Positions 1 through 12,759 of a stretch of 64,000 bases of DNA are shown in pieces. Below the pieces are notes generated by a model that saw only the letters and a list, made by a program, of their open reading frames with translations, did no database searches and was not told where the DNA came from. This stretch comes from Agapanthus africanus (lineage: Eukaryota > Streptophyta > Magnoliopsida > Asparagales > Amaryllidaceae), in contig CM057342.1 of NCBI GenBank assembly GCA_030015575.1, forward strand, positions 620,587,348 to 620,651,347, in the 5' to 3' direction. The first letter of the stretch is position 1, and each line of letters begins with the position of its first letter. A program made the position numbers and the translations under genes.

Positions 1-2092
1 CGCATGATAACTTGATGGAAGCCACTCAAGTCACCACACTCCAAAAGGTATGCGCAAGCCTGGCACGTTTCCTATATGTTTGAAACTCCCGATGTGATTT
101 TTACCCCTAGGACCCAAGTGACCTTGACGAATAATCAACAAATCAAAAGGTCCTAGTCAAGTTCAACCCGTCATTATCTTGATTGCATTAAACCCACCCG
201 CACGACCCTTGACGAATAATCAACAAAGTCGTACGACTGTCATAACCAATCCACATATCCATGCGACAGAAAAGCATTACAGAGCTATCGCACACTATGC
301 CTCGGCGAATAGCAACGACAAACGTAGCACGAATACTAAGCAATACTAATCTGAAATGACGGAAGGCTACGGCTGGTTTTTGGCGAAAAACCTTTAACGT
401 AATGAACTTGATATCGTTGAAGGAATCCAAGTGGTTTTATAAATATATAGTGGCGAAAACTTTTGTTAGAGGTCACTCCAGGTGAAGGGATCTCGGCTCT
501 TTCCCCGTCGATTGGGGTGCAGGATATCCCAAACTGAATACCACGATGCAAAACAAAAATAATCGACTATAGTAAAGTTATTACGTTGACGCAAACTTTT
601 ACTCAAGGGGTCACTCCCGATGAAGGGATCTCCGCCCTTGCCTCGTCGAATGAGGTGCTGGATATTCATAACCGAATACCACTGTGCAAAGCAACAGAGA
701 ACGTCTGTAATGTCAGTTTTAAAAACTTGGTTCCAACAACATCATATATATAGGCTTGTTTTATCCTTGCATTGATAAGAATCAATGCAGTCCCATCAAT
801 TAATCACACCAGAAAAGATCGAAAATAAAATGTACGTATATGCCATCCGCATTCACCACTGGGTCCCGTCATCACCCGTTAGGTTACTTAACTAACGACA
901 GAGCGGGGACTGGGCTAGCGCGGGTGCAAAACATATACAACATCTACTAGTATATATATTAATATATAACAATCGTCCCAGGCATGATATAAGTAACATC
1001 ACAGAAGTAACACATAATGGCGGATAATCTGGAGCCCCGGGTTTCACTTGAGCCGCAAGTGAGACCCGACGTTCCCTGTCGTGTGGATAGCATGTGTAAT
1101 GAAACCTAGACCCCTACGAGCGCGGCAAGTTACCCGCCAAAACCAGAAGTGAGGCAGCCCCCTTCAACAACGTGAATGGGCCACCCGGCACTTCTCGGAA
1201 TCCGGTAACTTGAGCGCCCCTCCGTGGGTTATACCTATTCCCCATACGAGTGCGGCGAATAGCCCGCCTATTCTAAAGTAAGGTCCCCTCCGTCACAACG
1301 CCATAAGATGCGGACCAGTTGCCCTATAGAATCCGGCTATTCGTGCACTCCACCACGGGGTAATCCTAGTACAGAAAAGAAAATAATATACAAGGGTGAC
1401 ATCTACCTCAACCCGGTCGTGCCCTAAAAGAATAATATACAAACTGGCAGTGACGGCAGTCCACATGTCGGACGCTCGCCCCGCAATATCAAATGTACAA
1501 ATGAAATAAACTGTACTAACATTGCACCATAGCTATCCACCACGACGATCCAACTAACATCACAGCACAACACATAACATCAACGTGAATGTCATGTTCG
1601 CAAACCCGTCTAAAGGAACATATAGCAGTTAGACAGGTTTACCGATCAAATGATATTCACGGTCGCAGATAGAAATGTATGTACTGTTAAACGCACACTT
1701 AAAATATCGATCGATTAAGTTCCAAATTGGCCCCAATAGCAAAACCAACACTTCACAGAAACCTGGGCCAAAACAGGATATTACAAAAATCACAATTCCA
1801 AGCCAGGGGGCTACAGGAAAAATTTTGAAGCCCGTCGCCACTAAATGGTCGCGGATCCACCGCCTATAGGGGTTAAGTGCGGTGTTTTCGCGGCGCTTTA
1901 GAGGAATCAGAAGTCCAAATTTTTTCTGTACCCCTAAAATCGCCTGCACGGATTTTTAAGCCACTGGAAAATATTTTTTGAACACTTTTGAAAATCGGCA
2001 AAGAACAGAAAAATGAAATCGTGATTTTGGAAATTTCCATCAATCGATCTTTCAAGCACGTTTAAATAAGCTAGTAAGGGGTTTAAAGGGTG
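1..2092 (-). other. Ang-1 untranslated leader (non-coding)
   Basis: No credible coding sequence. It aligns by eye in order with the leaders of Ang-4 (29023-31516) and Ang-3 (39067-41717): triple-hairpin region at 108-330, twin TCGA-loop hairpin blocks at about 470-670, the conserved 'gggactgggctagcgcgggtg' stretch near 905, and a module starting 'cccctacgag' that here occurs as two diverged tandem copies (about 1107-1230 and 1240-1365) where Ang-4 has one (about 30246-30379). Confidence 0.7.
108..330 (-). repeat. Triple-hairpin region of Ang-1 leader
   Basis: Hairpin 1 has perfect 7-bp outer arms TAGGACC (108-114) and GGTCCTA (149-155). Hairpin 2 has ACGAC (202-206) and GTCGT (228-232). Both enclose the same core, CTTGACGAATAATCAACAA. 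The third copy near 298-325 is decayed. Equivalent arrays with other cores occur in Ang-2, Ang-3 and Ang-4. Confidence 0.6.
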
Positions 2093-2104
2093 GCTCTGAT
2101 ACCA
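2093..2104 (-). other. Ang-1 primer binding site (tRNA-iMet)
   Basis: The minus strand reads TGGTATCAGAGC, the usual complement of the 3' end of plant initiator tRNA-Met, directly beside the LTR end. Confidence 0.9.
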
Positions 2105-4177
2105 TGAACGGTTACGGCAGCGCCCCGGCCATCGAAACGCGGCCAAAATGCGGAACAAAAATTTCTGAACTGGCGCTACCGCTACCCGAATCCCGGATCG
2201 ACCTTAAACCCTAAACTAGCAAGCTAAACGAAGAGTTAGAATCATTGTACCAAGTTGATTCTTTGTCCTTCGGTCTTCATTCCAAGCTCCTAACGGTTCC
2301 TTGATGAAGTTTGATTGCCAGTCTTCCTCCATCTCCGATGATCCACCCAAGGGATGTAACTCCGGCTCTAGCTCCACGATATGATGCATATGGAGAAACT
2401 AGGGTCTCTAGGATGCTACCCTGGAGAGCCTAGGATGTAGTGTGAATGTTTCTTAGTGTTAGCTATCTCAAAAATTTGAAGGTGGAAGTAAAAATATGAA
2501 AGCTAGAGGAAGGTGAAGGTCATGGTGAATGAGGAGCTCAAGAAGGAAAAACAATGAACAAAACCTTCATGCTAGCAAAAATGAATTCAACCATGAAAGA
2601 AAAATTAGCATACTAGGTTTTGTTAAAACTATTTTTCTATTTTAAAAATCCTCCCATGCTTGAATAGTGAACACAAATGAATTAATAATTCATTTGTGTG
2701 CACTATTGCAAGCATGGTTGTCACCATACCTCCTCATGCAATTTCCACCTCATTTATCCATTTAATAAAAATGGTCAAATCAAGAAATGAGGTGGCACCT
2801 TCTAGAATGTTATCCGGTAAAAAATACGGATTACATTCAACTGTAAATATATCTGATTCGTACCGAAATACGAATACCCAAAAAGATAGAATAACACAAA
2901 GAATATAATACTCGAAAATACGTACCGAAATAAATATACGTAAATTATTAAATCAATACCTGATTTAATAATCCGGCTCTAACCCGAGCCGGCTAATATT
3001 ATCAACTGTCCAATCGAAAGTCCGAGTACTATGTACATCAATCGATCGGAACCCTGAACGTATCCAATACGGCTACTACATCATTTCGCCAGAACCAGGG
3101 AAACCCTCTGTGTGGGACTCTAAAGACTCATCAATATGCTGGCAGTGGGTATAACCACAAGCACGTCAGCGGCACTAGCTGTACGTATGGCTACCCAGGT
3201 ATCGAGCGAAAGGGAGGCCGACGAACAAACTCATTGAGAGATGTAGGCAAGCTTTAGCTTGGTTCTTTTCTCGATTGATAGAAGGACATGCAGAACCCCT
3301 GCTGAGCCTGACAGTGACAATTTTCGTACAGTCCGGTATGTTCGTCTAAGAGTATCGCATATCGAGTCTAGGGGGTGGATAAAGTCAGACCCCCAACAAC
3401 GCGATATTTAGTGTCGGTATGAAACTCATCACCACCTGAGAAACTATCGATCCTGGATCGGTAATTCTCGTCCACCGTGGTCACGGATTTATGGTGATGG
3501 CCATCCGTACACAACGCGACATCAACCCCTAATACCGGGAAAGATGAATCCCCGACGATCCGATCATTGCCTCTATGTGGCTCGGGACTGTACCCAACTA
3601 AAACCTGTTTGCACGACTCCTTTGAGCCGTGGTAGGGTAGTAATCAAAGCACTGTGGGAACTCACACAAGACAAATGACGATCTCAGGTCGACAGACTAA
3701 CCTGTACACATGTCACCAGGGAACTGCTATCTGACAATAGGTATAATACCAACTAGCAGGTTCCCGACGAGTCTGTCCAGTGTACTCATAACCCAATGAG
3801 CACATGTATACTATCTTAGGTGAACAAACTAACACCAATGGCTTGTGAGACCTGGCCACCGCCCCTCGTCGGGGTCTCGATTAGTATACACTAGTCTACA
3901 CTGGAGTATCGATGCCCGGTCTCGATACTCCTACGACTAGGGATATTTAAGGATGTGCTTATAGACCCCAGCTCCCACATATATGATCGCCATCATAATG
4001 CTGGCAGTCAAGCAAGAATCCTAAGGGCTCTATCAACATGTACATGATGATAAAGACAAACTAGATAGCATACTATCATCTCGAGTATGAATGTTCTATC
4101 GGTATAGGTCCTCACTCAATCATCATAATCACAAGTCCGCGACTATGATAATTGCTTTGAGGGCACTATAGCCAACA
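2105..4177 (-). repeat. Ang-1 5' LTR
   Basis: 2073 bp, TG at 2105 and CA at 4176-4177 on the plus strand. The left end is set by the adjoining primer site, the right end by the switch to Ang-2 LTR sequence. It shares internal blocks with the other Angela LTRs, for example the 'gggactctaaagactcatcaa' block near 3115 and an 11-bp palindrome at 2945-2971. Confidence 0.8.
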
Positions 4178-4678
4178 ATTTCTTCATCTTCTTCAATCTC
4201 AAAGAAAAAGCTCTCTAGGATTTTGAGAGAAGAAGAAAAGGAGTGAGAAAATTAATTCTAAAGTGAGCAAAAATCGTACTTCATCATCCTCTACTAGATT
4301 GGCACTTTAGTATAGGGTGTTAGCTTCACTAATCTCACATTAGTGAAGAGATAGCTTGGGTTAGTGACTCCTCGACGTAGATCATCTTCGGCCTCAAAGA
4401 CTTCGTGCAAGCTCGTTGCTTTCTTCTTGTGGAGCCGTTCAAGAGTCCGGGAGTTCAATGATTGCAGCGAAGGGACCACTACAAGGAGCTATAGAAGTGA
4501 AGGACCGGACTACAAAGGTTGTAATCCCTACTCACTTAGTTGTAAAGTAGTTTACACATTATATTGTCTAAATCTTTAGTTAAGATTCTAGGGTTAGTAT
4601 TGTTAAGCATGGCAATTTTTTGAAAATGGCATGGACGATGCCTCCCGAAACCTTGCTGCCGTGCCGAACAATCCTACA
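4178..4678 (+). repeat. Ang-2 5' LTR, 3'-terminal fragment
   Basis: About 500 bp ending in CA directly before the primer site. It matches the end of the Ang-6 LTR (61830-62338), including the 'cctcgacgtagatcatcttcgg' block. The first five bases, atttc (4178-4182), should be the right copy of the Ang-1 target duplication. Confidence 0.8.
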
Positions 4679-4679
4679 G

Positions 4680-4691
4680 TGGTATCAGAGA
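4680..4691 (+). other. Ang-2 primer binding site (tRNA-iMet)
   Basis: TGGTATCAGAGA, one mismatch at the last base from the initiator tRNA-Met complement, one base after the LTR. Confidence 0.85.
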
Positions 4692-7414
4692 CAGGTTAGA
4701 GATTTAGACAATGTATGCAGAATTACGAAACCGAAACTTCTCCAAAACTTGCAACACCAAACCCTTGTTTCTGTCGATTTTATAAAGTGCTCTAAAATTT
4801 TTTTAAACAACTGCAGAATGTTGTATGAGACATTAGATGAACCCAGAAGAAATTTGAACCCACTTGGCCGGGTTTTGGCCGAGAAGATGTGCCCAAAAAC
4901 TGAGCAGGCTGGCCGTACAGAGTGTTCTGGGCTTCAAATTTTTTTTGTGTTCTGGTCTCTGGGTTTTGGTGTTTCAGGTGTTGTTTGTTTTTGCTAAATT
5001 TGCATGTGATGTTAACTTTCTGCAAAGGCAACTTGGAGTGTTTCATAGTCGTAATTCTAACATGTTTTCAGGTTGTTTTAGATGGTGTTAAAAAGTTCGA
5101 ACGGATATCAAATACCCACTTTAACCCTCGACGAAAAATTTTCCAAGAGTTGGATTATTTCCGAGTTAAAGAACATTCAAATATCATGCAAGTAATGCGG
5201 TGGACCCTCTAGAAGAACAAAACCCTAACTCGATTCTGTGACCATAAGAACTGCCGCCAAACCCTAGAGTTTGCGGTAGTTCCGCGGCGCCACAGGTGAG
5301 ACATTGGTTGACCCTTCTACGGCTGGTTCATTGGTACTATAGCATGTGCTGAATATTTTTAAACTGCGCTCAAGTGTTGAGCTTTTTGGGAAATTTTGGG
5401 TGTTTGTTGATTCGATCGGAATGTTTAACATCGTCTAGCTTTTTGTGGAATGTGATACAATATGTGTAATTCATATAGTTAGGCATGAAATCCAAATTAT
5501 GTGATATTTTGGGTTTATGATGTCTAAGGTGATTATGGATTCCAAATGTTGTAGTTTGATATTTTCTTTTCTGCGACCGTAAGTGTAATATGTGGGGTAT
5601 CACTGTTTTCGTTGCTATATGTCAACGACAATTGTGATACTCATATTTACTTACGTTGATGATATGTGACGTTATGTGTTGCTTGGATATGTTAAATTGG
5701 ATCGTCGTGTTTTGAATAGCCGGGGGTTTTATGTGAAATGAGAGTTTTTATTTTCATTCTTGTAAAATTCATTGTATGTAATATTCTTTTATTGGGGCAC
5801 TTCCGGGTTTAGGTTAATGTCACCATTGTTGTATATTATTTACTTTTTTCCATTAGGATAGACCCAAGGAGGGGAGCACAAGTAACCGGGTTCTAGAGTC
5901 CAGTGGGAGACCATCTCGAGGAGTCGAGTCCGGGTCTCCTAACTCTAAAATTGGTAGGGTTGCTTGCCGCTCTCGTAGGGGTCTAGGGATGTGGGTTTGG
6001 ATATTCATCGCGACCGTGGAATCCGTGTTTTATACAGGCTTAACTTAAAACACGGAATTCCTAGTATATCCAATATTTCATATGTTATCTTCTGCTGCTG
6101 ATATTCTGTGATGTGGTCACTTTATATATCTGAGACGGATGCTTTATTATTATATATATGATATATAACAAACGTTGTTTATGTTTTACACCCGCGCTAG
6201 TCCCGCCCCGCTATGCCGTTGGTTAAGTAACCTAACGGTGCATAACGGGACTTTGAGACGAATACGGATGGCATAAGCGTGCGTTATATTTTCGTTTCTT
6301 CTGTGATGCTTAGGAAGCATAAATGATGGGATTTCATTAATGAGATTAATGAAAAGAAAACCTAAAAGAAGTTGTAGAATCATATTTTCAAAAAGGGTAG
6401 CTCTAGTTTTTTCTTTGTATAGCGGTATTCCTTGTAGAATATCCATCACCTTATTCGATAAAGAAAGAGCCGAGAAACTAGCAGATGCTACAACTCACTC
6501 GGTTTTGTTTTTTGATTGCTTATTTTAGTTCATTCTTTGCATAGCGGTATTTATTAAATATCCTGCACCTTATTTGATACAAAAAGAGCCGAGATCCCTT
6601 TACCGGGAGTGGCCTCTTTAGCAAAACTAGTAAAAAGCTTCAAAACACTCATTTTCTAAAATCGCTTGTTTCTACAACTACATCAAGTTTATTACGCTCA
6701 TGGTTTTCTTAAAAACCTGCGTAGCCCTCCGACATTTCAGATAAGTACCACTTAGTATTCGTGCTACGTTTGTTGACCTCTGTCAAGGCATAGTGTGCGG
6801 TAGCTAATTGGTGCTTATCTGCAAAGCATGTGATGCGATTGGATTAGGGTAGTCATGCGACCTTGTTGACCTCTGTTAAAGGTCATGCGGGTGGGTTTAA
6901 TTCAATCATTTAATGCCGGGTTGAACTTGACTAGGGTACTATGGTTTGTTGACCTCTGTCAAGGTCATAGGACGCTAGGGGCAAAAGTATTATCGGGAAT
7001 TTCAAGTGTTGAAATTTGCAATGAGATTGCATACCTTCTGTGAGATAGTTTGATCCTGATTCCCACTGTGAGCAAAAGTTGCTCCCGGGAGAATTTTGCA
7101 CTTTACAATTAGCTAACTCATTAGGTGTCTAGAAAGGTGTCAACGGGGCTACGCCTCTGGGAAAATGAGGTTTTTTTTTAATTAGGTCCGTGCAATAGCA
7201 CGGGGAACCTCCCTCAGAAGTACCGGCACTGGCCTGGCTGAACAGTTAGCGAAGTTGTAGAATGCAATTAATCCTGGCTGAATTTTCTTTTTAAAGTTTT
7301 GAAGGAAAATTTGAGAATAGCAGTGGGAGACATCGATTAGATAAGATAAATAACCAATCTGATCTTTGCAAGAGCATACGCTAATTTTCTTCTCTCTCTC
7401 TCCAGGTAGCGACC
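4692..7414 (+). other. Ang-2 untranslated leader (non-coding)
   Basis: No believable gene. It holds a short GC-rich stem (CTTGGCC/GGCCGAG, 4861-4882) at the place where other copies have a long GC hairpin, twin TCGA-loop hairpin blocks near 6410-6640, the triple-hairpin array at 6764-6970, and a pyrimidine tract ending in cag just before the ORF (7385-7405) that resembles a splice acceptor. Confidence 0.7.
6764..6970 (+). repeat. Triple-hairpin array of Ang-2 leader
   Basis: Three copies of the core TTGTTGACCTCTGTCAAGG (the middle one slightly altered), each with an inner stem TTGAC/GTCAA around ctct. Outer arms: CTACG/CATAG (764-768 and 789-793, one mismatch), GACC/GGTC (6859-6862 and 6881-6884), CTATG/CATAG (6939-6943 and 6966-6970). 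Confidence 0.65.
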
Positions 7415-10400
7415 ATGTCAGGCCATAATCAAGATAATAATATGGATGTATTGACCGAACCCGCTTTTTATACTGAGCAGGAGAACGTTGGTTCCACTCC
7501 AACTTATAATTGTTATAAGTCCGAGCAGGAAGTAGGAAAAAATCAGGATTTCCACGCCACCCAAATGAAGAATGAGCATCTTGATGCATCTTCTTCGGAT
7601 GTGTTAGTCACCCAGAACTGTTTCTCAGTACACTATACGTCCTGAGTATTAGATACTGGATTAGGATCCCATATATGCAATATGTTACATGGGCTAATGA
7701 AAGGTAGAGAACTGGGAGTAGGTGATCATTCCGTACTAGTAGGGAATGGTGCAAATGTTGCAGCCAAAGCAGTTAGCGAATATCACCTTGTATTACCGAA
7801 TGGTAATACATTGATTCTGAACGAATGCTATTACATACCGACCCTGATATGCAATCTTATATCAGTTTCTTTATTAAGTAAAGAAGGATATAATTTTGTA
7901 GTACAGGATAATGCTATGAACATCTTCCTGAATCAAAAGTTGATTGGATCAGGCTCGTTAAATAATGGCATATACATTCTAAATCAAACCACAGTTCTTA
8001 ATGTACAAAACACACACAAGAGGAAGAGTTCAGAAATGAACGAATCCTTCTTGTGGCATTGTAGACTAGGTCATATCAATGCGACACGACTAGCTAAGTT
8101 ACATAAAAATGGATATTTGAAACCGTTTGAATTATCATCTTATGAAACTTGTCATTCATGTCTCAAAGGAAAGATGACCAAAACTCCGTTTACTGGACAC
8201 GGAGAAAGAGTTACGGAACTCTTGGGACTGATACATAGTGATGTATGCGGTCCCATGTCTACACATGCCAGGGATGGTTCCTTCTACTTCATTACATTCA
8301 CTGACGATCTCTCAAGGTACGGACATGTGTTCCTGTTGAAACACAAGTCTGAAGCTTTTGAGAAATTCAAAGAATATAAACACGAAGTTGAAAACCAAAC
8401 GGGTAAAAGTATTAAAATCCTTCGATCTGATCGAGGAGGAGAATACTTGAGCAATGAGTTCCAGGATTATCTAAAAGAGAATGGGTTTCTCTCTTAGCTT
8501 ACTCTTCCGTATACACCATAGCACAAAAGTGTATCGGAACAGAGGAACCGCACCCTATTGGATATGGTGAGCTCTATGATGAGCACTGCTGAGTTGCCTA
8601 TTTCCTTTTGGGGTTATGCGCTTGAAGCAGCAGCATACCTATTGAATCAAGTTCCATCTAAATCTGTACCTACCATGCCATATGAGATATGGAGTGGGAA
8701 GAGACGATGTCTTAAACAAGTTAAGATATGGGGTTGTCCGGCCTATGTCAAAAGGCAAAATCCGGACAAACTCGAAACACGATCAGTTCTTTGTAAGTTT
8801 GTCGGATATCCTAAACATTCAAATAGATATCTATTCTACCACAGTGAATAACAAAAGGTGTTTGTTTCTCAACATGCCACCTTTTTATAAAAGGAATTTC
8901 TTGCAAAAGAAATTAGTGGCGAAGAGGTAGAGCTGGAAGAAGTTCCATCAGGACAAACAACATCTGATGATTTATTGGAACCAGAGGATTCGATAGCTCC
9001 AAACGAACCTCAACCTCTCCGCCGATCTAGTAGGGTTCCTCATCCACCTGGGAGATACTACGGTTTTCTCATAGACGGTAGGAGCGAGGATTGCATCATG
9101 GTAGATGATGACCCAACTAGCTTCGAGCAGGCCATCACGAGTGGGGACACTGTGAAATGGCTGGATGCAATGCGATCTGAGATGGAATCCATGTACACCA
9201 ACAAAGTATGGACTTTGGAAGTTGCTCCTGAAGGGGTAAAACCCATCGGGAGAAAATGGATCTTTAAGAAGAAACTTGGTGTAGATGGAAAAGTTGAGAC
9301 TTTCAAAGATAGACTAGTTACAAAAGGTTTTCGTCAACGACCAGGTGTAGACTATGATGAAACCTTTTCTCCAGTGGCTATGCTTAAGTCCATCCGGATC
9401 CTACTTGCCATTGCTGCATACCATGACTATGAAATCTGGCAAATGGATGTTAAGACCGCCTTTCTAAATGGTAATTTAGAAGAGTGCGTATACATGACTC
9501 AGCCAGAGGGCTTCGTGGACAGTGGGAGCAGCAGAAAGGTGTGCAAGCTGCTTAAATCCATCTATGGGTTAAAGCAAGCATCGCGGAGTTGGAACATCTG
9601 TTTTGATGTGGTAGTCAAAGAGTTTTACTTCATCAAAAATGTAGATGAATCTTTCATATACAAGAAGGTTGCAGAGAGTAAGGTTGTCTTCCTCGTATTG
9701 TACGTGGATGACATACTCTTGATAGGAAATGATGTTCTTATGCTGCACTCGGTCAAGCTCTTCTTATCATATAGATTCTCAATGAAAGATCTAGATGATG
9801 CCTCCTACATCTTGGGGATTAAGATCTATAGAAATAGATCTAAACGGATACTGGGATTGTCCCAATCCAGATACATTGACACCATACTAAAGAGGTTTAG
9901 TATGGAAGAATCCAAGCGTGGGAATTTACCCACGATCACAGGACTCACTCTCTCCAAAGAGATGTCTCCTAAGACTGATTTGGAGAGAGCTCGCATGCAA
10001 GGGACACCCTATGCTTCGGCAGTAGGCTCTATCATGTATGCGATGTTGTGTACCAGACCCGATGTAGCATACTCACAAAGTATAGTGTGTAGGTATCAAC
10101 CAGATCCAGGAGAGAGTCACTGGACAGCTGTGAAGAACATTCTCAAGTACTTGAGAAGGACTAAAGAGATGTTCTTGGTGTATAGTAACGGAGAACTCCA
10201 AGTGGAGTCCTTTACCGATTCGAGCTTCCAAAGTAATAAGGACGACTCTAAGTCGCACTCGGGATTTGTCTTTACTCTAAATGGAAGGGTGGTTTTTTGG
10301 AAGAGTTCCAAACATGAAATCGTGGCAGACTCGATGATGGAGGCTGAATACATCGTTGCCAACGATGCTACCAAAGAAGCTGTCTGGATGAAGAAGTTCA

Positions 10401-10687
10401 TAACTGAACTTGGCGTCATTCCATCCATTGAGCGTCCAATACCTTTGTATCGCGATAACAATGGAGCAGTGTCTTTGGCCAAGAAACCTAGGTCCCATCA
10501 GTGATCCAGGCATATTCTGAGGCGGTATCACCTGATCCAGGAGATAGTTGATCGCTGGGAGATCGAGGTCAGGAGAGTTGACACGAAGGACAACACGGAG
10601 GATCCACTCACCAAGGTCATTCCCCAGACACAATTTGAGAGACTCTTCGGGATGTTGGGTATGAGATACTACAGCAACTGGCCTTAG
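7415..10687 (+). pseudogene. Ang-2 Pol polyprotein without Gag, six in-frame stops
   Basis: A single frame of 1091 codons including the final stop. It starts with about 70 residues unlike any Gag, then reads straight into aspartic protease (DTG at about 7652), pre-integrase zinc region (HCRLGH, CHSC), integrase (HSD, RSD and SEQ acidic residues present), reverse transcriptase (MDVKTAF, YVDD) and RNase H. In-frame stops lie at 7643, 8495, 8519, 8849, 8888 and 10502; there are no frameshifts. Four of the six fit C-to-T or G-to-A changes (Trp, Gln or Arg codons), as expected of methylated silenced DNA. The capsid domain and CCHC knuckle seen in Ang-4 are absent. Ang-3 has the same length and the same N-terminal peptide, so the lack of Gag is inherited, not a local deletion. 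Confidence 0.88.
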
Positions 10688-10690
10688 TGC

Positions 10691-10701
10691 AAGTGGGAGA
10701 T
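10691..10701 (+). other. Ang-2 polypurine tract
   Basis: AAGTGGGAGAT directly before the 3' LTR start TGTTAC, the typical plus-strand primer of Angela elements. Confidence 0.85.
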
Positions 10702-12353
10702 TGTTACTTATATGTATGCCCTAGAGGCCATTATTGTACATGTGATGTATATTATAGTGGATGCTGGGATATATATATAGAGGACTTTCTTGCTTGACAT
10801 GATAGTATGCTATCTGGTTGCTCTTTATCTTAACATGTTGACTTATATACGTGATGCTGTCTTGCTCTCACATGTTGATAAAGCCCTGAGGTTGTGTACT
10901 TGACTACCAGGACTATGATGGAGATCATACTAGTGGGGCCAAGGGTAGTCCGCAAGTACACCCTAAAATTGTTCCTAGTCGAGGGTGTATCGAGACAGGG
11001 CATCGATATTCCAAAGTAGACTAGTGTATATGCATCATGACCCATATGATGGGCGATGGATGATCCCATATCCATTGGTGTTTGACATTAAAGATGGTAT
11101 ACGGGTGCTCAGTGGAGACTGGGTACACTGAACGTACTCACCGAGAACTCCTAGTTGGTTTTATACCTATCGTCAGATAGCAGTTCTCTGGTGACACTGG
11201 TATAGGTTAGTCTGTATACCCGAGATCGTCATAGAGTCTTGTGTGATTCCAACTATGCTTTGATTTCCACCTTACCACGTTCAACAGAACGTGCAAAACG
11301 GTGGCTTTTGGGTACAGTCCCGAATCATATGAAGGCAATGAGAGATAGGAGGGGATTCGTCTCTCCCGGTATTGGGGGTTGATGTTGCGCTGTGCTCGAT
11401 TGGCCATAACGATAAGTCCCTGGCCAGGGCTGCTATGGAGATTTACTGATAAGTGTTATCAGTAGTTTCTCGACCCGTTATGAGCCACACATTGGCATGA
11501 CTTATCGGTTATTGGGGTCTGACGTTTACCACCCCTATATTAGATATGCGACATATCAGACGAAGAGACCGGACTGTACGGTAGTGTTACTGACAGGCCT
11601 TTGCAGGAGTTAGAGTGGGCTTGCTTGCTGATCTTCTCATCATTCAATACCCGGGTAGACGTTACGTCCAGCTAGTACCGCTGACTGCTTGTGGGTGCTT
11701 GATGTGATCATCACTTACTGCCGGCGTATTGACGAGTCTTTAGAGTCCTACACAGAGTTTTCACTAGCTCAGGCAAAACGAAGTAGGAGCACATATGTGA
11801 TATGTGCGGGACCGAGATTAATACGAGTATGTGATACCGTATTCTATTCTCACGAAATAAGGTATCGATCGGTTATATGAGATATAGCCGGGTTATCGAA
11901 TGTTGATTCGATAAGTCGATATTGTATCGGTCGGTTATATGTGATATAGCCGGGTTATCGAATCAAGTATTGATTCGATAAGCTGATACAAATAATATTA
12001 GTCGGTCATATGAGATATAACCGGATTATTAAATCAATTGTTGTTTTAATGATTTAATTTATAATAATATATTTGATATATTAATTTACATTAACTAATA
12101 TTAGCTGACTTAAATGTTTCTTTTCTCACTTGTGTGCATAAGTATATATGTGATATATATTAATGTACATTTTTTAGTGTCATGCTTGATGATACACACT
12201 ACATGGGTGTATGAGACTTACACCATGCTTATGATAATTGTGAGGTTTAAATATTTAAAGTAAATCTAAATTAGTTGGAAATTAGTCACATGCATTTAGC
12301 TTGTACAAGCTTGTGGATGCATTGACTTAGTCCACTAATTTTGTTTTACCTAA
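10702..12353 (+). repeat. Ang-2 3' LTR, truncated
   Basis: 1652 bp starting TGTTACTTATATGTATGCCC, against about 2.2 kb for related LTRs. It aligns with Ang-6, then ends mid-LTR at 12353, directly before TGTTCACCGCC of the presumed Tat-1 LTR. It contains three tandem blocks of about 66 bp (about 11862-12050) with palindromes at 11893-11914 and 11955-11981. Confidence 0.8.
11893..11981 (+). repeat. LTR palindromes with perfect arms
   Basis: Palindrome one: TTATCGAAT (11893-11901) and ATTCGATAA (11906-11914). Palindrome two: TTATCGAATCAA (11955-11966), loop gta, TTGATTCGATAA (11970-11981), 12 bp perfect. A third, decayed copy follows near 12027-12052. Versions with other arms occur in every Angela LTR here. 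Confidence 0.7.
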
Positions 12354-12759
12354 TGTTCACCGCCGAAAGCCGGGAAGACATACGTCTTGTCTGAATTTGG
12401 GGGCAGATGCTATTTGGTTTTATCCGTCCACCTCTCCGAAGATGCCAAGTTGATTTATGGCGTCGTGTATCGGAGCTTTAGACGGATACGGCCGTTGTAG
12501 CAGACTTCGTCAGACTCCCCCTCATTTAAGGGGTTTTTGATTATGGGGACGCTATTCCCTGCAAGCGCAAGCTCCTGCAGTTAATTACGCTACCGCATCG
12601 CGGTAACCACTTTCTCCTTCTCCAGATTGTCACTTCGTGTCATATATGTTTGTTTTATTTTTGGTTGCCCGTGGATTGTATACGGAGACTAATTTATGTT
12701 GTCGCCCGTAGAGCGTGGATTAGTCTAAATCCGTATTTTCTTAGATTTGGGTTTGGGTT

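Larger units (their letters stand above)
1..4177 (-). mobile_element. Ang-1: Angela-type Ty1/copia element, 5' part only
   Basis: Minus-strand element running off the left edge. It shows a 5' LTR (2105-4177), a primer site complementary to initiator tRNA-Met (2093-2104) and about 2.1 kb of untranslated leader; the coding part lies outside. It resembles the other Angela copies here in LTR end (minus-strand start TGTTGGCTATAGTGCCC), leader motifs and order of parts. To its right the sequence resumes as the end of the Ang-2 5' LTR, so Ang-1 inserted into that LTR. The matching left target duplication is out of view. Confidence 0.85.
4178..12353 (+). mobile_element. Ang-2: gag-less Angela-type Ty1/copia element
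   Basis: Plus-strand element made of a 5' LTR remnant (4178-4678), primer site, 2.7-kb leader, one long reading frame with six stops (7415-10687), polypurine tract and a truncated 3' LTR (10702-12353). It is broken by two later insertions: Ang-1 in the 5' LTR and, by inference, Tat-1 in the 3' LTR. The missing outer pieces would lie outside the window. Confidence 0.85.

Noticed and set aside
7182..7589. 135-residue minus-strand frame in the Ang-2 leader
   Set aside because: Overlaps the conserved non-coding leader and the ORF start; no recognisable domain and not kept in other copies.
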